This document shows, piece after piece, positions 45,750 through 59,603 of a stretch of 64,000 nucleotides of DNA. Origin of the DNA: Eriocheir sinensis (lineage: Eukaryota; Arthropoda; Malacostraca; Decapoda; Varunidae); assembly GCF_024679095.1 (NCBI RefSeq), contig NW_026111769.1, forward strand, positions 126,501 through 190,500, written 5' to 3'. The position numbers and the translations under genes were made by a program. The notes under the pieces are model-generated. The model saw only the letters and a program-made list of their open reading frames with translations. It made no database searches and had not been told where the DNA came from. Position 1 is the stretch's first letter. Every line of letters begins with the position of its first letter.

Positions 45750-48700
45750 ACATATAGAGTAAATTTCTATGATAATATATATTCAAAATACATATAAAAT
45801 TATGTAAATAAGTATAAATATATATATCAAATACACCTAAAAAAAATAAAATTCGTATCAAAATAAATAAACAAAATTCCGATAAAAGAACGTATATTTG
45901 TAGGAAAATAAATATACAAAATACACATAAAATTACGAAAATTTGAATAAAATTATATACAAAAAAACAAAAAAATAAATTTCAATTTGTATGAAAATAG
46001 ATATACAAAATACACATATAATTAGTTAAATTTGTATTTACATACATGTACAAAATACACATAAAATAATGTAAATTTGTATGAAATGAAAAATTCACAT
46101 AAAATAACGTACATTTATATAAAATAGATATACAAAATATACATAGAATAATGTAAAAATCGTATCAAAATAAATACACAGAATATCAATAAAATAATGT
46201 AATTTTGTATGAAAATACCCATAAAATAAAGCATATTTTTTTAAAAATAAATATACAAAAATACACATAGAATAATTAAATGTGTATTAAAATTAATATA
46301 CAAAATGCACGTACAATAAGGTAAATTTGTATTGAAAAAATATACAAAATGCACAAAAAAGTGTAAATTTGTTTAAAAATCTATATACGAATACACATAA
46401 AATAACGTAGATTTCTATAGAAAAATATATACAAAATACACATGAAATGATGTAAATACATATAAAAATATATATATACAAAATACACATTAAATAATTT
46501 AAATTCACCTCAAAATAGATAAACAAAATATCAATAAAAGAATGCGTATTTGTATGAAAATAGATATACAAAATACTCATAAAATAACCTAAGTTTGAAT
46601 AAAACTATATACAAAAATACACAAAAATAAATTAAATTTGTATGAAAATAAATATACAAAATACACAAAAAATTAGGTAAATTTGTATTGAAATACATAT
46701 ACAAAATACACATAAAATAATGGAAATTTGATTGAAAATATATAAACATATACACTTAAAATAACGTAAATTTGTATCAAATATATATACAAAATACACC
46801 TTAAATAATGTAAATATGTATAAAAAAATATATACAAAACACAAATAGAATAATGTAAAATCGTATCAACAATAAATACACAGAATATTAATAAAATAAT
46901 GTAGATTTGTATATAAAAAAAAAGATGCAAAATAGCCATAAAATAACGCATTTTTTATAAAAATATATATAACAAAATACACATAAAATATTAAAATTTG
47001 TATTAAAATAAATATAAAAAATGCACATACTATAAGGTAAATTTGTATTGAAATAAATATGCAAAATACATATAAAACAATGTAAATTTGTTTCAAAATA
47101 TATATACGAATACACATAAAATAACGTAGATTTCTATAAAAATATATACAAAATACACATAAAATGAAGTAAATACGTATAAAAAAATGAATACAAAATA
47201 TACATAAAATCGTATCAAGATAAATAAACAAAATACCAGTAAAAGAATGTATTTGTATAAATATAAATATACAAAATACACATAAAATATCGTAAATTTG
47301 TATAAAACTATATACAAAATACACAGAAGTAATTAAATTTATGAAAATATATATACAAAATACAGCTAAAATAAGCTAAATTTGAATTGAAATGTACGTA
47401 CAAAATACATAAAATAATGTAAATCTGTATCAAAATATTTATACAAATACATATAATAACGTAGAGTTGTTTAAAAATATATAAACAAAATACACATTAA
47501 GTAATGTAAATACGTATAAAAATATGTACAAAATACACATATAATCATGTAATTCGTATCAAAATAAATAAACAAAATAGCAATAAAATAATGTAAGTTT
47601 GTATGAGAAAACATATACAAATAACGCAAATTTCTATAAAAATATATGTACAAAAATGCACATAAAATAAAGTAAATTTGCAAAAATATATATATACAAA
47701 ACACACACTAAATAATGTAAATGCGTACATAAAATAACCTAAATTTGTATAAAACTATATACAAAAATACACAAAAATAATTTAAATTTGTTTGAAAAGA
47801 AATATACAAAATACACATAAAATTAGGTAAATTTGTATTGAAATACATATACAAAATACACATCAAATAATGTAAATTTGGATGAAAATATATAAACAAA
47901 TACACTTAAAATAACGTAAATTTGTATAAAATATATATGCAAGATACACATTAAATAATGTAAATGTGTATAAAAAATATATGTACAAAAAACAAATAGA
48001 ATAATGTAAAATCGTATCAAAATAAATACACAGAATATCAATAAAATAATGTAAATTTGTATGAAAATAAAGATGCAAAATTCCCAAAATTTTTCATTTT
48101 TATAAAATATATTTAACAAAATACACATAAAATATTTAAATTTGTATTGAAATAAATATACAAAATGCATATACAGTAAGATAAATTTGTATTGAAAGAG
48201 ATATTCAAAAATACATATAAAACAATGTAAATTTGTTTCAAAATATATATACGAATACACATATAATAAAGTAGATTTCTATAAAAATATATACAAAATA
48301 CATATGAAATTATGTAAATACGTATAAAATATATATGCAAAATAAATATCAAATAATGTAAATTCCTGTCAAAATAAATAAACAAAATATCATGAAAAGA
48401 ATGTGTATTTGTATGAAAATAGATAATAGATAATAAATTTGTATAAAATATATATGCAAGATACACATTAAATAATGTAAATATGTATAAAAAGTATATA
48501 CAAAAACAAATAGAATAATGTAACATCGTATCAAAATAAATACCGAATATTAATAAAATAATGTAAATTTGTATGAAAATAAAGATGCAAAATTCCCATA
48601 AAATAGCGCATTTTTTATAAAATATATATACCAAAATACATAAAATATTTAAATTTGAATTGAAATAAATATACAAAATGCACATACAATAAGGTAAATT

Positions 48701-51017
48701 TGTATTGAAAGAGATATGCAAAAATACATATAAAACAATGTAAATTTGTTTCAAAATATATAAACGAATACAAATAAAAAAACGTAGATTTCTATAAAAA
48801 TATATATACAAAATACACATAAAATTAAGTAAATACGTATAAAAAAATGTATACAAAATACACATAAAATAATGTAACTTCGAATTAAAATAAATGTAAA
48901 TTTGAATGAAAATATATAAACAAATACACTTAAAATAACGTAAATTTGTATAAAATATATATGCAAGATACACATTAAATAATGTAAATGTGTATAAAAA
49001 AATATATACAAAAAACAAATAGAATAATGTAAAATCGTATCAAAATAAATACACAGAATATCAATAAAATAATGTAAATTTGTATGAAAATAAAGATGCA
49101 AAATTCCCATAAATTATCGCATTTTTTATAAAAAAATATATACCAAAATACACATAAAATATTTAAATTTGTATTGAAATAAATATACAAAATGCATATA
49201 CAGTAAGGTAAATTTGTATTAAAAGAGATATTCAAAAATACATATAAAACAATGTAAATTTGTTTCAAAATATATATACGAATACACTTAAAATAAAGTA
49301 GATTTCTAGAGAAATATATATACAAAATACATATGAAATTATGTAAATACGTATAATAATATATATACAAAATACATATCAAATAATGTAAATTCATGTC
49401 AAAATAAATAAACAAAATATCATGAAAAGAATGTGTATTTGTATGAAAATAGATAATAGATAATAAATTTGTATAAAATATATATGCAAGATACATATTA
49501 AATAATGTAAATATGTATAAAAAAGTATATACAAAAAACATATAGAATAATGTAAAATCGTATCAAAATAAATACACCTAATATTAATAAAATAATGTAA
49601 ATTTGTATGAAAATAAAGATGCAAAATTCCCATAAAATAGCGCATTTCTTATAAAATATATACCAAAATACACATAAAATATTTAAATTTGTATTAAAAT
49701 AAATATACAAAATGCACATACAATAAGGTAAATTTGTATTGAAAGAGATATGCAAAAATACATATAAAACAATATAAATTTGTTTCAAAATATATAAACG
49801 AATACAAATAAAAAAACGTAGATTTCTATAAAAATATATACAAAATACACATAAAATTAAGTAAATACGTATAAAAAAATGTATACAAAATACACATAAA
49901 ATAATGTAAACTCGATTTAAAATAAATAAACAAAATACCAATAAAAGAATGTGTATTTGGATAAATATAAATATACAAAATACATATACAAAATAAACAT
50001 AAAATAAGGTAGATTTATAATAAAATATATGTACAAAATACACATAAAATAATGTAAATTTATATGAAAATATATATACAAATACACATAAAATACCATG
50101 AATTTGTATAAAAATATATATTCAAAATAAATATTAAATAATGTAAAAGCGTATAAAAATATATACAAAGTACATATAAAATAATGTTAATTCGTAACAA
50201 TATAAATCAACAAAACACCAAGAAAATAATATATATTTGAATGAAAATAAATTTACAAAATACACATAACATAACTAAAATTTGTATTAAAATATATACA
50301 AAAATACATATAAATAATTTGAGTTTGTATGAAAATAGATATTCAAAACACACATAAAACTAGGTAAATTTCTTTTGAAATATATATACAAAATACCCAT
50401 AAAATATTGTAAATTTGTGTCAAAATATATAAACAAATACACATAAAATAACTTAAAATAACGTAAATATGTATCAAATATATATACAAAAAGCACATTA
50501 AATAATGTAAATATGTATAAAAAATTATATACAAAAAACAAATGAAATAATGTAAAATCGTATCAATATAAATACAGAAAATATTAATAAAATAATGTAA
50601 ATTTGTATGAAAATTAAGATGCAAAATACCCATAAAATAACGCATTTTTAATAAAAATATATATACGAAAAAATATAAAATATTTGATTTTGTATTAAAA
50701 TAAATAGATATACAAAATACACATAAAATAAGCTAAATTTGAATTGAAATATAAATACAAAATACATAAAATAATGTAAATTTGTATCAAAATACTTATA
50801 CAAATACACATATAATAACGTAAATTTGTATAAAAATATATAAACATAATACACATTAAATAATGTAAATACGTATAAAAAAAATGTACAAAATACACAA
50901 ATAATCATGTAATTCGTATCAAAATAAATAGACAAAATACCAATAAAATAATGTAAATTTCTATGAGAAAACATATACAAAATACACATAAATAACGCAA
51001 ATATCGATAAAAATATA
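45750..51017 (-). repeat. Reverse part of copy 3
   Basis: Collinear with 31,405-36,677. Its first ~1.9 kb (to ~47,674) is the closest match to 52,900-54,826 in the following partial copy. Confidence 0.9.
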
Positions 51018-52899
51018 TAATATAATATATTTTATACATATTTAAAATATTTAATGTATATTTTGTATATATATTTATCAGATTTACGTTATTTTATATG
51101 TATTTTATATATTTTCATACAAATTTACATTATTTATGTGAGTTTTGTATATGTATTCAATACAAATTTGCCTAACTTTATGTGTATTTTGCATATCTAT
51201 TTTCAAACAAATTTAAATTATTTTTGTGTATTTTTGTATATATTTTTATGCAAATTTTAGTTATTTTATTTCTTTTTGTATATATATTTTCCTACAAATA
51301 TACATAAATTTATTGCAATTTTGTGTAATTAATTTTATACGAATTTACAATAATTTAAGTGAATTTTGAATATATATTTTTCTACGTATTTAAATTATTT
51401 CATGTGTATTTTATATATACATTTTCATAAAAATTTGCGTTATTTTATTGTGTGTATTCGTATATATTTTGAAACAAATTTTATACAAATTCATGTTATT
51501 TTATTTGTATTTGTATACATATTTTCATACAAATTGATATTATTTTATGTGTATTCTTATATATTTTATTAAAATTTTACCTTATTTTATGTTTATTTTG
51601 TATATTTATTTCATTCAATTTTAAATTATTTAATGTGTATATTTGTATTTGTATTTAGGTTATTTTATGTGTGTTTTCTATATATATTTTCATCCAAAAT
51701 TACATTATTTTATTGTTATTTTCTTAATTTAACTCGATACGAATTTAGATTATTTCATAGGTATTTTGTATACATATTTTTATACTCATTTACATTATCT
51801 AATGAGTGTTTTGTATATATTTTTTTATGTAAACTAATTTTATGTGCATTTTGTACATATATTTTTATAGAAACTTAAAAAGTTATTTTATGTGTATTTT
51901 GTATGTTTTCTCATACAAATTTACATTATTTAATTAGTTTTTTGTTTATTTATTTTGATACGAATGACTTGATTATTTGTGTATTTTGTAAATATTTTTT
52001 ATACGTATTTACATTACTTAATGTATTTTGTTTATATATTTTTAAAATTTACGTTATTATATGTGTATTTGTTAAAAATATTTTGAAACGAACTTACTTT
52101 ATTTTATGTATTTTGTATATATATTTCAATTCAAATTTAGCTTATTTGTGTATTTTGTATATCTATTTTCATACAAATTTAATTACTTGTGTATTTTGTA
52201 TATAGTTTTATACAAATTTACGTTATTTTATGTGCATTTTGTATATTTATATTTATACAAATACACACTCCTATTGGTATTTTGTTTATTTATATTTATA
52301 CGAATTTACATTATTTTATGTGTTTTGTATACATTTTGATTCGTATTTACTTAATTTTATTTGTATTTTGTATATATATTTATAGAAATCTACGTTATTT
52401 TATGTGCATTCGTATATATATTTTGAAACAAATTTACATTGTTTTATATGTATTTTGCATATCTATTACAATACAAATTTACCTTATTGTATTTGCATTT
52501 TGTATATTTATTTTAATACAAATTCAAATATTTTATGTGTATTTTGGTATATATAATTTTATAAAAAATGCGTTATTTTATAGGTATTTTGCATCTTAGT
52601 TTTCATACAAATGTACATTATTTTATTAATATTCTGTGTATATATTTTGATACGATTTTATATTATACTATTTGTTTTGTATATATTTTTAAACATATTT
52701 TCATTATTTAATGTGTATTTTTATATATTTTATACAAATTACCGTTATTTTAAGTGTATTTGTTTTATATAATTTCAAATTTACATTATTTTAAGTGTAT
52801 TTTGTATATGTATTTCAATACAAATTTACCTAATTTTATGTGTATTTTGTATATTTATTTTCATACAAATTTAAATTATTTTTGTGTTTTTTTGTATAA
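51018..52899 (+). repeat. Forward part of the fourth copy
   Basis: Collinear with 43,834-45,749, but with many short losses of GT, CT or T and a dense substitution patch at 51,300-51,367. These give it a visibly different mutation pattern from its neighbours. Confidence 0.88.
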
Positions 52900-53090
52900 C
52901 ATATAGAGTAAATTTCTATGATAATATATATTCAAAATACATATAAAATTATGTAAATAAGTATAAATATATATATATCAAATACACCTAAAAAAAATAA
53001 AATTCGTATCAAAATAAATAAACAAAATTCCGATAAAAGAACGTATATTTGTAGGAAAATAAATATACAAAATACACATAAAATTACGAA

Positions 53091-54826
53091 AATTTGAATA
53101 AAATTATATACAAAAAAACAAAAAAATAAATTTCAATTTGTATGAAAATAGATATACAAAATACACATATAATTAGTTAAATTTGTATTTACATACATGT
53201 ACAAAATACACATAAAATAATGTAAATTTGTATGAAATGAAAAATTCACATAAAATAACGTACATTTATATAAAATAGATATACAAAATATACATAGAAT
53301 AATGTAAAAATCGTATCAAAATAAATACACAGAATATCAATAAAATAATGTAATTTGTATGAAAATACCCATAAAATAAAGCATATTTTTTTAAAAATAA
53401 ATATACAAAAATACACATAGAATAATTAAATGTGTATTAAAATTAATATACAAAATGCACGTACAATAAGGTAAATTTGTATTGAAAAAATATACAAAAT
53501 GCACAAAAAAGTGTAAATTTGTTTAAAAATCTATATACGAATACACATAAAATAACGTAGATTTCTATAAAAATATATATACAAAATACACATGAAATGA
53601 TGTAAATACGTATAAAAATATATATACAAAATACACATTAAATAATTTAAATTCACCTCAAAATAGATAAACAAAATATCAATAAAAGAATGCGTATTTG
53701 TATGAAAATAGATATACAAAATACTCATAAAATAACCTAAGTTTGAATAAAACTATATACAAAAATACACAAAAATAAATTAAATTTGTATGAAAATAAA
53801 TATACAAAATACACAAAAAATTAGGTAAATTTGTATTGAAATACATATACAAAATACACATAAAATAATGGAAATTTGATTGAAAATATATAAACATATA
53901 CACTTAAAATAACGTAAATTTGTATCAAATATATATACAAAATACACCTTAAATAATGTAAATATGTATAAAAAAATATATACACAACACAAATAGAATA
54001 ATGTAAAATCGTATCAACAATAAATACACAGAATATTAATAAAATAATGTAGATTTGTATATAAAAAAAAAGATGCAAAATAGCCATAAAATAACGCATT
54101 TTTTTATAAAAATATATATAACAAAATACACATAAAATATTAAAATTTGTATTAAAATAAATATAAAAAATGCACATACTATAAGGTAAATTTGTATTGA
54201 AATAAATATGCAAAATACATATAAAACAATGTAAATTTGTTTCAAAATATATATACGAATACACATAAAATAACGTAGATTTCTATAAAAATATATACAA
54301 AATACACATAAAATGAAGTAAATAAGTATAAAAAAATGAATACAAAATATACATAAAAATCGTATCAAGATAAATAAACAAAGTACCAGTAAAAGAATGT
54401 GTATTTGTATAAATATAAATATACAAAATACACATAAAATATCGTAAATTTGTATAAAACTATATACAAAAATACACAGAAGTAATTAAATTTGTATGAA
54501 AATATATATACAAAATACAGCTAAAATAAGCTAAATTTGAATTGAAATGTACGTACAAAATACATAAAATAATGTAAATCTGTATCAAAATATTTATACA
54601 AATACATATAATAACGTAGAGTTGTTTAAAAATATATAAACAAAATACACATTAAGGAATGTAAATACGTATAAAAAATATGTACAAAATACACATATAA
54701 TCATGTAATTCGTATCAAAATAAATAAAAAAAATAGCAATAAAATAATGTAAGTTTGTATGAGAAAACATATACAAATAACGCAAATTTCTATAAAAATA
54801 TATGTACAAAAATGCACATAAAATAA
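53091..54826 (-). repeat. 1.74 kb tandem duplication, copy 1
   Basis: From AATTTGAATAAAATTATATA at 53,091 to just before the same string at 54,827. Offsets are 1,736 at the start and 1,739 at the AAAGAATGCGTATTTG marker (53,691/55,430), about 39 units. Confidence 0.92.
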
Positions 54827-56552
54827 AATTTGAATAAAATTATATACAAAAAAACAAAAAAATAAATTTCAATTTGTATGAAAATAGATATACAAAATAC
54901 ACATATAATTAGTTAAATTTGTATTTACATACATGTACAAAATACACATAAAATAATGTAAATTTGTATGAAATGAAAAATTCACATAAAATAACGTACA
55001 TTTATATAAAATAGATATACAAAATATACATAGAATAATGTAAAAATCGTATCAAAATAAATACACAGAATATCAATAAAATAATGTAATTTTGTATGAA
55101 AATACCCATAAAATAAAGCATATTTTTTTAAAAATAAATATACAAAAATACACATAGAATAATTAAATGTGTATTAAAATTAATATACAAAATGCACGTA
55201 CAATAAGGTAAATTTGTATTGAAAAAATATACAAAATGCACAAAAAAGTGTAAATTTGTTTAAAAATCTATATACGAATACACATAAAATAACGTAGATT
55301 TCTATAGAAAAATATATACAAAATACACATGAAATGATGTAAATACATATAAAAATATATATATACAAAATACACATTAAATAATTTAAATTCACCTCAA
55401 AATAGATAAACAAAATATCAATAAAAGAATGCGTATTTGTATGAAAATAGATATACAAAATACTCATAAAATAACCTAAGTTTGAATAAAACTATATACA
55501 AAAATACACAAAAATAAATTAAATTTGTATGAAAATAAATATACAAAATACACAAAAAATTAGGTAAATTTGTATTGAAATACATATACAAAATACACAT
55601 AAAATAATGGAAATTTGATTGAAAATATATAAACATATACACTTTAAATAACGTAAATTTGTATCAAATATATATACAAAATACACCTTAAATAATGTAA
55701 ATATGTATAAAAAAATATATACAAAACACAAATAGAATAATGTAAAATCGTATCAACAATAAATACACAGAATATTAATAAAATAATGTAGATTTGTATA
55801 TAAAAAAAGATGCAAAATAGCCATAAAATAACGCATTTTTTATAAAAATATATATAACAAAATACACATAAAATATTAAAATTTGTATTAAAATAAATAT
55901 AAAAAATGCACATACTATAAGGTAAATTTGTATTGAAATAAATATGCAAAATACATATAAAACAATGTAAATTTGTTTCAAAATATATATACGAATACAC
56001 ATAAAATAACGTAGATTTCTATAAAAATATATACAAAATACACATAAAATGAAGTAAATACGTATAAAAAATGAATACAAAATATACATAAAATCGTATC
56101 AAGATAAATAAACAAAATACCAGTAAAAGAATGTATTTGTATAAATATAAATATACAAAATACACATAAAATATCGTAAATTTGTATAAAACTATATACA
56201 AAATACACAGTAATTAAATTTGTATGAAAATATATATACAAAATACATCTAAAATAATCTAAATTTGAATTGAAATGTACGTACAAAATACATAAAATAA
56301 TGTAAATCTGTATCAAAATATTTATACAAATACATATAATAACGTAGAGTTGTTTAAAAATATATAAACAAAATACACATTAAGTAATGTAAATACGTAT
56401 AAAAAAATGTACAAAATACACATATAATCATGTAATTCGTATCAAAATAAATAAACAAAATAGCAATAAAATAATGTAAGTTTGTATGAGAAAACATATA
56501 CAAATAACGCAAATTTCTATAAAATATATGTACAAAATGCACATAAAATAAA
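54827..56552 (-). repeat. 1.74 kb tandem duplication, copy 2
   Basis: Near-identical to copy 1. The new joint reads CACATAAAATAAAATTTGAA at about 54,816-54,835, where units that normally continue AAAGTAAATTTGC jump to ATTTGAATAAAATT. Near its end it has small contractions. It continues past the old break with AAAGTAAATTTGCAAAAAT. Confidence 0.92.
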
Positions 56553-57209
56553 GTAAATTTGCAAAAATATATATACAAAACACACTAAATAATGTAAATG
56601 CGTACATAAAATAACCTAAATTTGTATAAAACTATATACAAAAATACTCAAAAATAATTTAAATTTGTTTGAAAAGAAATATACAAAATACACATAAAAT
56701 TAGGTAAATTTGTATTGAAATACATATACAAAATACACATCAAATAATGTAAATTTGGATGAAAATATATAAACAAATACACTTAAAATAACGTAAATTT
56801 GTATAAAATATATATGCAAGATACACATTAAATAATGTAAATGTGTATAAAAAATATATGTACAAAAAACAAATAGAATAATGTAAAATCGTATCAAAAT
56901 AAATACACAGAATATCAATAAAATAATGTAAATTTGTATGAAAATAAAGATGCAAAATTCCCAAAAATTTTCGCATTTTTTATAAAAATATATTTACCAA
57001 AATACACATAAAATATTTAAATTTGTATTGAAATAAATATACAAAATGCATATACAGTAAGGTAAATTTGTATTGAAAGAGATATTCAAAAATACATATA
57101 AAACAATGTAAATTTGTTTCAAAATATATATACGAATACACATAAAATAAAGTAGATTTCTATAGAAATATATATACAAAATACATATGAAATTATGTAA
57201 ATACGTATA

Positions 57210-57219
57210 AAAATATTTT
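57210..57219. repeat. Palindrome at segment boundary
   Basis: AAAATATTTT, a perfect 10 bp palindrome, marks the point where the reverse units of the fourth 7.17 kb copy give way to forward units related to 14,763 onward. Confidence 0.8.
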
Positions 57220-58262
57220 AAATTATTTAATGTGTATTTTTGTATTTGTATTTAGGTTATCTTAGGTTATCTTTAGGTTACCTTATTTTATGTTTATTTT
57301 GTATATTTATTTCATTCAATTTTAAACTATTTTATGTGTATATTTGTATTTGTATTTAGGTTATTTTATGTGTATTTTGTATATATATTTTCATCCAAAA
57401 TTACATTATTTTATTGGTATTTTCTTAATTTAATTCGATACGAATTTAGATTATTTCATAGGTATTTTGTATACATATTTTTATACTCGTTTACATTATC
57501 TAAAGTGTGTTTTGTATATATATTTTTATGCAAATTTATTTTAAGTTCATTTTTGTACATATATTTTTATAGAAATTTGCGTTATTTTATGTATATAGTT
57601 TTATATAAATTTACGTTATTTTATGAGCATTTTTTATATTTATATTTATACAAATACACATTCTTTTATTGGTATATTGTTTATTTATATTTATACGAAT
57701 TTACATTATTTTATGTGTATTTTGTATACATTTTTTATTCGTATTTACTTAATATTATGTGTATTTTGTATATGTATTTTTATAGAAATCTACGTTATTT
57801 TATGTGTATTCGTATATATATTTTGAAACAAATTTACATTATTTTATATGTATTTTGCATATCTATTTCAATACAAATTTACCTTATTGTATGTGCATTT
57901 TGTATATTTATTTTAATACAAATTCAAATATTTTATGTGTATTTTGGTATCAATAATTTTATAAAAAATGCGTTATTTTATAGGTATTTTGCATCTTAAT
58001 TTTCATACAAATTTACATTATTTTATTAATATTCTGTGTATATATTTTGATACTATTTTACATTATTCTATTTGTGTTTTGTATATATTTTTTTATACAT
58101 ATTTACATTATTTAATGTGTATTTTGAATATATATTTCATACAAATTTACGTTATTATATGTGTATTTGTTCATATATTTTCTTTCAAATTTACATTGTT
58201 ATATGTGTATTTTGTATATGTATATCAATACAAATTAACATAATTTTATGTGTATTTTGTAT
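57217..58262 (+). repeat. Forward block
   Basis: Related to 14,763-15,735. Carries the GGTTATCTTA triplet at 57,255-57,285 and ends in the palindrome TTTGTATATACAAA. Confidence 0.86.
57255..57285 (+). repeat. Micro-triplication GGTTATCTTA, third locus
   Basis: Same three-part run as at 14,161 and 14,801. By offset it corresponds to 14,801. Confidence 0.9.
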
Positions 58263-58269
58263 ATACAAA
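58256..58269. repeat. 14 bp palindrome at fold-back entry
   Basis: TTTGTATATACAAA is perfectly self-complementary and sits at the forward-to-reverse switch that begins the inverted insert. Confidence 0.88.
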
Positions 58270-58461
58270 TACATATAAAATAACGCTAATTTCTATAAAA
58301 ATATATGTCCAAAAATGAACGTAAAATAAAGTAACTTTGGATAAAAATATATATACAAAACACACATTAAATAATGTAAATGCGTACATAAAATAACCTA
58401 AATTTGTATAAAACTATATACAAAAATACATAAAAATAATTTAAATTTGTATGAAAAGAAA
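58263..58461 (-). repeat. Inverted insert (fold-back, left arm)
   Basis: Reverse complement of the segment represented at 15,738-15,950 (shared pieces AACTTTGGATAAAAATATAT and AATGCGTACATAAAATAACC). It is absent from that position in the 15 kb copy, which stays forward throughout, so it is an addition specific to this copy. Confidence 0.88.
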
Positions 58462-58485
58462 TTTCTTTTCATACAAATTTAAATT
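58438..58485. repeat. Perfect 48 bp palindrome
   Basis: Two 24-base arms meet with no spacer between 58,461 and 58,462 (centre AAGAAATTTCTT). Beyond the perfect part, the arms stay recognisably complementary for ~200 bases on the left and ~160 on the right, the right arm having lost several short stretches. Confidence 0.96.
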
Positions 58486-59603
58486 CTATTTTATATATAT
58501 TTTATACAAATTAGGTTATTTAATGTGAGCTTTTATATATTTTTATCCAAAGTTACTTTACGTTCATTTTTTGACATATCTTATTATAGAAATTAGCGTT
58601 ATTTTATGTATTTGTATATGTTTTCTCATACAAATTTACATTATTTTATTGATATTTTGTTTATTTAGTTTGATACGAATTACATGATTATATGTGTATT
58701 TTGTACATATTTTTTATACGTATTTACATTACTTAATCTGTATTTCGTTTATATATTTTTAAACAAATTTACGTTATTATATGTATTTTTATAAATATTT
58801 TGATACAAATTTACATTATTTTATGTATTTTGTATATACATTTCAATTCAGATTTAGCTTATTTTATCTGTATTTTGTATATCTATTTTCATACGAATTT
58901 AATTACTTCTGTGTATTTTTGTATATAGTTTTATACAAATTTACGTTATTTTATGTGTATTTTGTATATTTATATTTATACATATACTCATTCTTTTATT
59001 GGTATTTTGTTTATTTATTTTGATACGAATTTACATTATTTTATGTGTATTTTGTATACATTTTCTTATACGTATTCACTTCATTTTATGTGTATTTTGT
59101 ATATATATTTTTATACAAATATCCGTTATTTTATGTGTATTCGTATATATATTTTGAAACAAATTTACATTGTTTTATATGTATTTTGCATATCTATTTC
59201 AATACAGATTTACCTTATTGTATGTGTATTTTGTATATTTATTTTAATACAAATTATTTTTTTCATGTGTATTTTGGTATATATATTTTTATAAAAAATG
59301 CGTTATTTAATGGGTATTTTGCATCTTTATTTTCATACAAATTTACTTTGTTTTATTAATATTCTGTGTATTTATTTTGATACGATTTTACATTATTCTA
59401 TTTGTGTTTTGTATATATTTTTTTTTATACATATTTACATTATTTAATGTGTATTTTGTATATTTTAAAACAAATTTACGTTATTTTATGCGCATCTCTT
59501 AAAATATTTTGATACAAATTAACATTATTTTATGTATTTTGTATATATATTTCAATATAAATTTAGTTTATTTTATGTATACATTGTATATCTATTTTCA
59601 TTC
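58462..59603 (+). repeat. Forward block after fold-back
   Basis: The first ~160 bases are a shortened version of 15,738-15,950, with deletions such as GTGAGCTTTTATATATTTTT near 58,525. After that it follows 15,950-16,925 closely, with ATGCGCATCTCTT near 59,489 in place of the GC-rich decamer. Confidence 0.86.

Larger units (their letters stand above)
43834..51017. repeat. 7.17 kb higher-order repeat, copy 3
   Basis: Hinge to hinge, 7,184 bp. Internal duplication starts at 47,875 and 48,899. It shows a patch of contraction-type differences at about 48,080-48,660 (for example AATACCGAATATT against AATACACCGAATATT, and AATACATAAAATATT against AATACACATAAAATATT). Confidence 0.93.
51018..57216. 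repeat. Partial, rearranged fourth 7.17 kb repeat
   Basis: Starts with the hinge and the forward series and follows copy 3 to about 54,826. It then steps back ~1.74 kb and repeats that stretch, continues to about 57,210 (equivalent to ~48,330 in copy 3) and stops. The last ~2.7 kb of a normal repeat is missing; the sequence switches to a different segment at AAAATATTTT. Confidence 0.88.
52900..57216 (-). repeat. Reverse part of the fourth copy
   Basis: Reverse units containing the 1.74 kb tandem duplication. Ends inside GTAAATACGTATAAAAATA, next to the palindrome AAAATATTTT at 57,210-57,219. Confidence 0.88.

Noticed and set aside
57334..57999. 221-codon frame that could look like a multi-pass membrane protein
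   Set aside because: Hydrophobicity comes from T-rich units (TTT, TTA, ATA, TAT codons). It has the same 15-residue period as all other frames and no distinguishing feature.
58438..58485. Rho-independent terminator or microRNA hairpin
   Set aside because: The palindrome has no loop, is AT-rich, lies between repeat units and is part of a ~200 bp fold-back. No U-tract or gene context supports a terminator.
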